DNA from: Sphaerochaetaceae bacterium
GTDB lineage: Bacteria > Spirochaetota > Spirochaetia > Sphaerochaetales > Sphaerochaetaceae
Length of the DNA: 6,384 nucleotides
Assembly: GCA_023231265.1 (NCBI GenBank)
Contig: JALNVT010000150.1
Coordinates: 1-6,384 of the forward strand
Reading direction: 5' to 3'
Below are positions 1 to 4,763 of the stretch, one piece after another. The position numbers and the translations under genes were made by a program. How positions within the stretch are numbered: the stretch's first letter is position 1; each line of letters starts with the position of its first letter. Below the pieces are notes generated by a model. It made no database searches. It worked only from the letters and a program-made list of their open reading frames with translations, and was not told the DNA's origin.

Positions 1-463
1 AATGGCTTTCATTGGCATTTGAAGATCCACTGAGTGCAAGCAGTTTTTTTATTTTAGAAAGTTGGGAGGATGTATCTTTACCAATCTCTAGAGATACCTT
101 TGCATTCGTAAATTCAAGAGGAGCTCCTATTTTCTGCACTATATCTTTAAATTCTTTACTGTGTGTTGAATCTTCATTTATAATCCAATTGATGTAGTGA
201 GCTGTCTCATGAAGGACAATTGAATCAAGAAATTCCATAGAAATATCAGTTTCGAGAAGTCGTTTGGATAGAACTATTTCCATTGTTCCGACAACATAAT
301 AACCAAGTTCTTTTATCTCTGAAAAATATATGTGTGAGATATTCTGTAAATAACAATCATTACTTATAGAATTGAATTTTTCTACTGCCGCATTTGCTCG
401 TTTTAGGAGAATGGAAATCAACTCTCGTGTTCCCTCTCCATATATTTCTATTTTGTGTTCCAT
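1..463 (-). CDS. SprT-like zinc metallopeptidase with DUF2786 domain, N-terminal part (gene cut by window edge)
   Basis: Reading the minus strand from an ATG at 463 gives 154 uninterrupted codons that reach the window edge, so the C-terminus is missing. Residues 85-89 are HETAH, the HExxH zinc and catalytic motif. It is followed by His101 in HSKEF, which matches the third ligand in the HGxxF motif of SprT-like peptidases. From residue 135 the sequence LSKIKKLLALSGSSNANE matches the opening of DUF2786 (KIRKLLALAxSxNxxEA), a domain of unknown function. SprT-like enzymes are soluble metalloproteases, some of which cleave DNA-crosslinked proteins; the substrate here is not known. The codon before the ATG is an in-frame TAA, so the protein cannot start further upstream with an adjacent codon. 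No Shine-Dalgarno precedes the ATG. A TTG at codon 15 (421-419) has a purine-rich GGAGAGGG upstream and is a weaker alternative start. The gene is divergent from nadE. Fold assignment is good; biological role is unknown. Confidence 0.85.
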   Translation of the reverse strand, partial: MEHKIEIYGEGTRELISILLKRANAAVEKFNSISNDCYLQNISHIYFSEIKELGYYVVGTMEIVLSKRLLETDISMEFLDSIVLHETAHYINWIINEDSTHSKEFKDIVQKIGAPLEFTNAKVSLEIGKDTSSQLSKIKKLLALSGSSNANESH

Positions 464-469
464 TTAGTA

Positions 470-498
470 AAAATAGAATGAAATATTTACTTTGTAAA
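470..498 (-). promoter_or_regulatory. Candidate sigma70-type promoter for the SprT-like gene, placing the start of transcription at the ATG
   Basis: On the minus strand TTTACA (498-493, five of six to TTGACA) and TATTTT (475-470, four of six to TATAAT) are separated by exactly 17 bp. Transcription would start about 6-8 nt past the -10, at about 464-462, which is the ATG at 463. This fits the lack of a Shine-Dalgarno and suggests a leaderless mRNA. It is inferred from sequence alone in an AT-rich region where such matches arise by chance. Confidence 0.45.
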
Positions 499-500
499 TA
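484..500. repeat. Perfect inverted repeat over the -35 of the SprT-like gene
   Basis: TATTTAC (484-490) and GTAAATA (494-500) are perfect reverse complements around a TTT spacer. The right arm contains the proposed -35 (493-498) of the minus-strand gene, a usual place for a repressor operator. It is not a terminator: on the plus strand it is followed by A residues, and on the minus strand the T-run precedes it. The regulator is unknown. Confidence 0.4.
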
Positions 501-527
501 CAAAAAAAAGTCTAATCGAAAAATAGT

Positions 528-540
528 AGATAATTTATCT
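528..540. repeat. Short palindrome in the divergent spacer
   Basis: AGATAA (528-533) and TTATCT (535-540) are perfect reverse complements around one T. Its centre lies 42 bp from that of the 484-500 repeat, about four helical turns, and it sits just upstream of the candidate nadE -35. It could be an operator, but it is short and AT-rich, so chance is a real alternative. Confidence 0.25.
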
Positions 541-546
541 CCTGCC

Positions 547-575
547 TTTTCAAATACCATATTTAAAGATAGTAT
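547..575 (+). promoter_or_regulatory. Weak candidate promoter for nadE
   Basis: TTTTCA (547-552) and TAGTAT (570-575) each match four of six consensus bases and are spaced by 17 bp. This would give a leader of about 25 nt that contains the nadE Shine-Dalgarno. TATGTA (573-578) and TAAGAT (586-591) are competing -10 candidates, so the exact start is uncertain. Confidence 0.3.
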
Positions 576-608
576 GTAATTAAATTAAGATATATTTGGA
601 GGTAACAG

Positions 609-2549
609 ATGAAAGATGGATTTATAAAAGTTGGAACAACTTCTCCAATATTATATCCCGCAGATGTTATTCAAAATACAAAGCAAATTATTAAAGCTAT
701 AAAAAAAGCTGATGAAGAAAAAGTTAGAGTTCTCGTTTTCCCTGAACTCTCCATTACAGCTTACACTGCTGCAGATTTATTTCTGATGAATGATCTTCAA
801 GATAGAGTCATGGATTCATTGAAAGAAATTGTAGAAGAAAGTAAAAAATATCCAAGCGTATTATCTGTTATTGGAGCACCTTTAATAGAATCAAACAAAC
901 TGTACAACACTGCAGTTGTTCTTAAAAATGGAATAATTTTGGGTGTTGTACCAAAATTGAATATTCCAAACTATCAAGAATTTTATGAAAAAAGATGGTT
1001 CTCGACCCCTAAAGACGAAAACAAGAAAATAAAGTTACTGGATCAAGAGGTTATGTTTGGAACAAGACTTACATTCAGTGCAAATCAGATGAAAGATTTT
1101 GTTCTAGCTGTAGAGATATGTGAGGACCTATGGGTGCCAAATGCACCATCTCAAAGCCACTGTGTAGCTGGGGCTACTATAATAGCAAATCCATCTGCAA
1201 CAGATGATCTTGTTGGAAAGAGTGATTACAGAAGAAAACTTGTCGAGATGCAAAGTGCTAAATGTATTGCAGCATATTTGTATTCAGGAGCAAGTGAGGG
1301 TGAGTCCTCAACAGACCTTGTATTCACAGCTCACAATCTGATATGTCAAAATGGAAAAACTTTCTATGACAGTGAAGAGGTTGATGATTTTAGGGTAATC
1401 AGTGATAGAGATAAAATAAATACAGCAGTCATTGATGTTCAATCTTTGGCAAATGATAGAAGAAAGATGAACACCTTCTACAGTGATGTAGATGGCTATG
1501 ATAATGTTTATTTTGATGTTGAGGTTGAAGAGACTTCAATTGAAGATATGCCAATATCTCAGAATCCATTCATACCTTCATCTAAATCTCAGATGAATAG
1601 AAACTGTGAGAAGATATTGAATCTACAATCGCAGGGACTTTTGAGACGTCTGAATGCAGCACATTGTAAATCTGCTGTTATTGGATTGTCAGGTGGTCTT
1701 GATTCGACACTTGCATTGCTTGTGACAGTGAGAGCCTTCAAAAAGGGCAACTTACCACTGGAAGGAATACATGCAATCTCAATGCCTTGCTTTGGAACTA
1801 CAAAAAGAACCAAATCAAACAGTGAGAAACTTGCAAATGCACTGAAGGTCTCCTTCAATGAAATCAACATAACAAAAGCTGTAAGACAGCACTTCAAAGA
1901 TATTGGACATGATGAAAAAGAGATCAATGTCGTCTATGAAAACTCTCAAGCTCGTGAGAGAACTCAGATACTGATGGACATGGCCAATAAGGTGAATGGC
2001 CTTGTTATTGGAACAGGAGATCTATCTGAATTGGCTCTTGGATGGGCTACTTTCAATGGTGATCACATGTCAATGTATGGTGTGAATTCATCAGTTCCAA
2101 AAACTCTTGTTAAACATCTTGTAACATACACTGCAAATAACAATGACGATGACATCAAAGAAGTTCTTCTTGATATCGTCAACACTCCTGTCAGTCCTGA
2201 GTTGAAACCTCCTACAGGTAATGGAGAGATATCGCAGATAACAGAAGACCTTGTTGGTCCTTACATACTGCATGATTTCTTCCTCTATTATTTTGTACGT
2301 TGTTCATTCTCCTTCTCAAAGATCTCAAGGCTTGCAGTTCATGCCTTTGATGGAGTTTATGACAGTGATTTTATCAACGGATGGCTAGATACATTCATAT
2401 GGAGATTCTTTGCACAGCAGTTCAAAAGATCAACATTGCCAGATGGTCCAAAAGTTGGATCTGTCACTCTATCTCCAAGAGGGGATTGGAGAATGCCAAG
2501 TGATGCGCCATCAACAGATTGGAAGCGTTACAAAAAACATTCAAAATAA
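609..2549 (+). CDS. nadE: Glutamine-dependent NAD+ synthetase
   Basis: This cytoplasmic enzyme catalyses the last step of NAD+ synthesis: deamido-NAD+ is adenylated with ATP and amidated with ammonia released from glutamine in its own N-terminal domain. The product is 646 aa, in the range of the long two-domain type (the Mycobacterium tuberculosis enzyme is about 680 aa). Residues 1 to about 290 are the nitrilase-fold glutaminase, with the Glu-Lys-Cys triad visible as Glu46 in FPELS, Lys116 in PKLNIPNY and Cys171 in EICEDLW. Residues from about 330 are the synthetase, with the PP-loop SGGLDS at 361-366 and the conserved GTGDLSELALGW from 468. The C-terminal LSPRGDWRMPSD is also typical of the long type. 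The start ATG has a strong GGAGGT (598-603) 5 nt upstream. The gene stands alone, divergent from the SprT-like gene and followed by a terminator. All key residues are present and there is no sign of decay. Only the branch that uses glutamine, not free ammonia, is inferred from the intact triad. Confidence 0.97.
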   Translation: MKDGFIKVGTTSPILYPADVIQNTKQIIKAIKKADEEKVRVLVFPELSITAYTAADLFLMNDLQDRVMDSLKEIVEESKKYPSVLSVIGAPLIESNKLYNTAVVLKNGIILGVVPKLNIPNYQEFYEKRWFSTPKDENKKIKLLDQEVMFGTRLTFSANQMKDFVLAVEICEDLWVPNAPSQSHCVAGATIIANPSATDDLVGKSDYRRKLVEMQSAKCIAAYLYSGASEGESSTDLVFTAHNLICQNGKTFYDSEEVDDFRVISDRDKINTAVIDVQSLANDRRKMNTFYSDVDGYDNVYFDVEVEETSIEDMPISQNPFIPSSKSQMNRNCEKILNLQSQGLLRRLNAAHCKSAVIGLSGGLDSTLALLVTVRAFKKGNLPLEGIHAISMPCFGTTKRTKSNSEKLANALKVSFNEINITKAVRQHFKDIGHDEKEINVVYENSQARERTQILMDMANKVNGLVIGTGDLSELALGWATFNGDHMSMYGVNSSVPKTLVKHLVTYTANNNDDDIKEVLLDIVNTPVSPELKPPTGNGEISQITEDLVGPYILHDFFLYYFVRCSFSFSKISRLAVHAFDGVYDSDFINGWLDTFIWRFFAQQFKRSTLPDGPKVGSVTLSPRGDWRMPSDAPSTDWKRYKKHSK

Positions 2550-2571
2550 TAAATATCTGTAAAAATATTTC

Positions 2572-2605
2572 AAAGCCTCTCTTTTTTTAAATGGGAGGTT
2601 TTTTT
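2572..2605 (+). terminator. Rho-independent terminator of nadE
   Basis: AAAGCCTCTC (2572-2581) pairs with GGGAGGTTTT (2593-2602), giving ten base pairs including two G-T wobbles, around an 11-nt loop. The T-run continues to 2605. It begins 22 nt after the nadE stop, and no gene lies opposite. Confidence 0.85.
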
Positions 2606-2814
2606 CTGTCAGTTTCAATCACTGCAGTGGTATGTTTTATGGTTATTTATATGAAATATATCAATAAATTTAGGTAGATAAGACAGTAATAGTAAGTTAA
2701 TTTATTTTTAAAGAATTGATGATAATTTTACTATATTTATGTAAAGTTTAATTGTATATTTTCTTTAAAAATATAAGTTAAATTGCTTTGATAATAATTT
2801 TGTATTGCTAAAAT
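2606..2814. other. AT-rich spacer without a recognisable gene
   Basis: This is the first part of the gap of about 390 nt between nadE and the barrel gene. It is strongly AT-rich, and I see no convincing start codon with a ribosome site, no RNA gene and no domain-like reading frame. It holds a 10-bp palindrome CACTGCAGTG (2620-2629) and several A/T runs. The functional elements of the gap are at its two ends, the terminator and the promoter region. Confidence 0.6.
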
Positions 2815-2851
2815 TAACAAACTCTGTAACAATAACTCTAGTCAGTTGTTG
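2815..2851. repeat. Operator-like repeats upstream of the barrel gene
   Basis: TAACAAACTCT (2815-2825) is repeated as TAACAATAACTCT (2827-2839), with a 2-nt insertion. A third, inverted, copy follows: CAATAACT (2830-2837) and AGTTGTTG (2844-2851) are reverse complements at seven of eight positions, with a 6-nt spacer. The cluster covers the place where the -35 of the downstream promoter should be, so it could bind an activator or repressor. The regulator is unknown. Confidence 0.35.
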
Positions 2852-2860
2852 ATATATAAT
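2832..2860 (+). promoter_or_regulatory. Candidate promoter of the outer-membrane protein gene
   Basis: A perfect -10 TATAAT is at 2855-2860. The hexamer 17 bp upstream (2832-2837, ATAACT) is a poor -35, which would suit a promoter that needs an activator at the repeats lying there. Transcription from about 2867 gives a leader of about 72 nt. Confidence 0.5.
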
Positions 2861-2907
2861 GTAGACGAAGTAAATGAAAACGAAAATGAAAAATATTTAA
2901 AGGCATT

Positions 2908-2927
2908 GCTCACCATTTGAGCGGGAG
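2908..2927 (+). promoter_or_regulatory. Leader hairpin abutting the Shine-Dalgarno of the barrel gene
   Basis: GCTCA (2908-2912) pairs with TGAGC (2918-2922) around a 5-nt loop. The Shine-Dalgarno GGGAG (2923-2927) begins at the very next base, and two further T-G pairs (2907-2923, 2906-2924) could draw its first bases into the stem. The ribosome site is 11 nt from the ATG at 2939, a long spacing. The hairpin may tune translation or protect the mRNA 5' region; this is inferred. Confidence 0.4.
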
Positions 2928-2938
2928 ATTTTATTATT

Positions 2939-3541
2939 ATGAACAAGAAACTATTATCATTAGTATGCGCAATTTGTTTGTTTGCACCTGTAGCTGTTAG
3001 TGCTCGTGCATTTGATTTTAACATTGGAGCAACAGCTCAATTTCAAAATGATGTTACGACCGATTCTTTCGATGCACAAGATTTAACAGATCCTGACAAC
3101 TATCGTTTTGGTGCTGAAACCAGATTGAATTTCTTATTATTTGAAGTAGCAGATACAGCTGTATTTGGATCAAGTACAGTCAGCAATGGTACAGTAGAAT
3201 CAATCGAGTTCACCAATCACCTTGCAGCTGGTATCTACAAAGATATCTTTGGTGTATTGAGAGTTGGTTTGCTTGCAGGCCCAGAATTTGAAATGAACAT
3301 CACTGATGATGGTGTAACAGATGAAAATGGCGATGCTTTTGAATTTACAGATATCTTTATGAAGTCTAACTTCACATACAAAGCTCATGTAGATGTACTG
3401 TTAAGTCAATCTTTGACTCTATCAGCTTCATACACATTACCTACAGAATTTAACCTAGAAGATTCAGATTATACTAAATTAATTCCTGGTGATTCAGACT
3501 GGAGTGATGGTAAAGTTGGAATATCACTGTTACTTTTCTAA
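2939..3541 (+). CDS. Secreted protein, probable small outer-membrane beta-barrel
   Basis: I do not recognise a named family. The 200-aa product begins with a clear signal peptide: Lys3-Lys4, a hydrophobic stretch about 5-20, and a signal peptidase I site after Ala22 (VSA) or Ala24 (ARA). Cys10 and Cys13 lie inside the hydrophobic stretch and do not form a lipobox, so a lipoprotein is unlikely. The mature part has alternating polar and hydrophobic stretches (FDFNIGATAQF, VDVLLSQSLTLSASYTL) separated by acidic loops rich in Asp, Asn and Thr. It ends in KVGISLLLF, with the C-terminal aromatic residue typical of barrels handed to the BAM machinery. About eight strands would fit the length. It lies alone between its own promoter and terminator. 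The acidic loops suggest surface exposure. Alternatives are a periplasmic beta-rich protein or an adhesin. The 60-aa frame on the opposite strand of its start is not credible. Confidence 0.85.
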   Translation: MNKKLLSLVCAICLFAPVAVSARAFDFNIGATAQFQNDVTTDSFDAQDLTDPDNYRFGAETRLNFLLFEVADTAVFGSSTVSNGTVESIEFTNHLAAGIYKDIFGVLRVGLLAGPEFEMNITDDGVTDENGDAFEFTDIFMKSNFTYKAHVDVLLSQSLTLSASYTLPTEFNLEDSDYTKLIPGDSDWSDGKVGISLLLF

Positions 3542-3581
3542 AAGTAAATTTGGCCATTAAATAATTATTGATTATTAAAAT

Positions 3582-3633
3582 CAGGGTTTGTAATACACAA
3601 TATTTGTGATATTATGAACCCTGTAATATTTTT
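3582..3633 (+). terminator. Long hairpin terminator after the barrel gene
   Basis: The left arm (3582-3600, beginning CAGGGTT) pairs with the right arm (3604-3623, ending AACCCTG) around a 3-nt TAT loop. The stem has about 19 pairs, with one bulged A (3609) and two wobbles. An AT stretch ending in TTTTT (3629-3633) follows. It begins 40 nt after the stop codon. The T-run is not directly at the stem base, so termination may be imperfect and some read-through into the next operon is possible. Confidence 0.7.
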
Positions 3634-3640
3634 AAAGAAT

Positions 3641-3646
3641 TATAGT
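3641..3646 (+). promoter_or_regulatory. Possible -10 element of the three-gene operon
   Basis: TATAGT matches five of six -10 bases and would start transcription at about 3653, just before the Shine-Dalgarno at 3659-3664. No acceptable -35 lies 16-18 bp upstream, where the terminator arm sits. TAAAAT (3646-3651) is an alternative. Confidence 0.25.
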
Positions 3647-3658
3647 AAAATTTCCAAT

Positions 3659-3664
3659 AGGAGA
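3659..3664 (+). promoter_or_regulatory. Ribosome binding site that selects ATG 3673
   Basis: AGGAGA is 8 nt from the ATG at 3673 but only 2 nt from an in-frame TTG at 3667. The spacing favours the ATG, making the protein 103 and not 105 residues. Confidence 0.75.
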
Positions 3665-3672
3665 GATTGATT

Positions 3673-3984
3673 ATGGCAAGTCGTGGAATCAATAATATAT
3701 TAATTAAGCCATTTATGGTGGCTATAATTTGCTTTTTTGCAATGTTTTTCTTTTTTCCTTCATTCAGTATAGAATATCTGGGTGTGGGATATGAACAGGG
3801 CTCAATAGATAACAGTGATAAATTGAATGATTTGAGTGAAAAGGTAACACAAAAAACTGGTGCTTCCTTAGATGATCTGACTGATGCAGCTAACAGTGAT
3901 GCTCTTAAAAGTTTACTGGATAGTGGTCTGCAGAGTGGACAGGATGCAGCAACAAAGATCTCTGATTCAGTGAAGGGCAATTAG
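3673..3984 (+). CDS. Small single-span membrane protein of unknown function
   Basis: I do not recognise a family. The 103-aa product has basic residues at Arg4 and Lys12 followed by a very hydrophobic, Phe-rich segment about 13-32 (MVAIICFFAMFFFFPSF) with no clear cleavage site, so it is probably an uncleaved N-terminal anchor with its C-terminus in the periplasm. Residues 40-103 are polar, low in aromatics and rich in Asp, Ser, Lys and Ala (SLDDLTDAANSDALKSLLDS), likely helical. The start is set by the AGGAGA at 3659-3664. Its TAG stop directly touches the GTG of the hydrolase gene, so the two are probably translationally coupled. It is the first gene of the operon that contains polA. A periplasmic anchor or an assembly factor are both possible. 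Confidence is good that it is a real gene, on account of the ribosome site and operon position, but low on any role. Confidence 0.75.
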   Translation: MASRGINNILIKPFMVAIICFFAMFFFFPSFSIEYLGVGYEQGSIDNSDKLNDLSEKVTQKTGASLDDLTDAANSDALKSLLDSGLQSGQDAATKISDSVKGN

Positions 3985-4761
3985 GTGTCATATTCATTGA
4001 ACTTTTTGGGTACAGGGACAAGTCATGGTATTCCTGTTATTGGATGTAAATGTGCAACATGTACATCAACCAATCCCAAAAACAAAAGATATCGCTCCAG
4101 CGTTTTATTTACGAAAGATGGTAAGAATTTACTTATTGATACAACTCCTGAATTCAGACTTCAGGCATTGAGAGCAAATTTAAATGAACTTGAGGGCGTA
4201 CTTTATACACACATTCATGCAGATCATGTACATGGAATTGATGACCTCAGAGTTTTTACAACCAAGACAAGTCTGCCAATATATGGCTCAGAGGCCACCA
4301 TCAAGCACATTGAGAAGCACTTCACCTATGTAATTAAAAGTGAAACTGCATATAAAAAGGCAGCTGTACCACATCTATATACAAATGTACTTGAAGCATA
4401 TAAAACCTACAATATAGGTGGATTTGAAGTGACTCCGCTTATTATATATCATGGAGATATGCCAATTTTTGGATATCGTATATTCAACGTTGCATACTTA
4501 ACAGATACCAATAACATTCCAGAAAAGACTCTTGAGTATTTAAAAGATTTAAATCTGCTTGTTCTTGTGGCACTTCAACATAAAGAGCACAAGACTCACT
4601 ACAACATAAGCCAAGCAGTTGCTATGGCAAAGAGAATTGGAGCAAAACAAACTCTGTTCACACACATAGCTCATGGACTGGAACATGAAAAAGATAATGC
4701 TGATTTACCACCAACTATGGCATTGGCATATGATACATTAGAAATGAATTTTGAGGAGTAA
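3985..4761 (+). CDS. PhnP-like metallo-beta-lactamase-fold phosphodiesterase
   Basis: The 258-aa cytoplasmic product matches the PhnP / COG1235 family almost throughout. It opens with LNFLGTGTSHGIPVIGC, and the metal motif is THIHADHVHG, with His76, His78, Asp80 and His81. His156, Asp174 (LTDT) and His227 are the expected remaining metal ligands. His205 in THYN corresponds to the proposed general acid His200 of E. coli PhnP. Cys21, Cys23, Cys26 and probably His230 match the extra structural zinc site of PhnP (Cys21, 23, 26 and His225, from memory). E. coli PhnP hydrolyses phosphoribosyl 1,2-cyclic phosphate in phosphonate breakdown, but no phn gene is present here, so a different cyclic phosphodiester or nucleotide substrate is likely and the symbol phnP is not assigned. 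The start is GTG at 3985, directly after the previous stop, with AAGGG (3973-3977) 7 nt upstream. Its last two codons form the polA ribosome site. Confidence 0.9.
   Translation: MSYSLNFLGTGTSHGIPVIGCKCATCTSTNPKNKRYRSSVLFTKDGKNLLIDTTPEFRLQALRANLNELEGVLYTHIHADHVHGIDDLRVFTTKTSLPIYGSEATIKHIEKHFTYVIKSETAYKKAAVPHLYTNVLEAYKTYNIGGFEVTPLIIYHGDMPIFGYRIFNVAYLTDTNNIPEKTLEYLKDLNLLVLVALQHKEHKTHYNISQAVAMAKRIGAKQTLFTHIAHGLEHEKDNADLPPTMALAYDTLEMNFEE
4753..4758 (+). promoter_or_regulatory. Ribosome binding site that supports the long polA start
   Basis: GAGGAG, formed by the last two hydrolase codons, is 5 nt from the ATG at 4764. An internal ATG at 4899 (codon 46) has only a weaker purine run (AGGAAAG, 4882-4888). 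The upstream start is therefore favoured, and with it the N-terminal extension. Confidence 0.8.
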
Positions 4762-4763
4762 TA

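Noticed and set aside
394..579. Plus-strand frame of 61 codons across the start of the SprT-like gene and the divergent spacer.
   Set aside because: It is opposite conserved codons of the metallopeptidase, has low-complexity Lys/Phe content and no Shine-Dalgarno.
1589..1927. Minus-strand frame of 112 codons inside nadE.
   Set aside because: It lies opposite a fully conserved part of NadE that includes the PP-loop, has no ribosome site, and shows no domain.
2620..2629. Perfect 10-bp palindrome CACTGCAGTG after the nadE terminator.
   Set aside because: It is short, isolated, and far from any promoter or gene start; a 10-bp palindrome is expected now and then in several kilobases.
2874..2900. 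Eight-codon open frame (MKTKMKNI) in the barrel gene leader that could be a leader peptide.
   Set aside because: It has no convincing ribosome site, no run of a regulatory amino acid, and no overlap with an alternative hairpin pair.
2939..3004. Lipoprotein signal, prompted by Cys10 and Cys13 in the barrel protein signal peptide.
   Set aside because: The residues before each Cys do not fit a lipobox and Cys10 is too near the N-terminus; the VSA and ARA sites fit signal peptidase I better.
2704..3641. Exact 14-bp repeat ATTTTTAAAGAATT at 2704-2717 and 3628-3641.
   Set aside because: The element is almost all A/T in AT-rich spacers and the flanks do not continue to match, so chance is the simplest explanation.
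3612..3980. Minus-strand frame of 122 codons opposite the small membrane protein gene.
   Set aside because: It runs through the terminator arm and opposite a gene with a good ribosome site and operon spacing; its sequence shows no family features.
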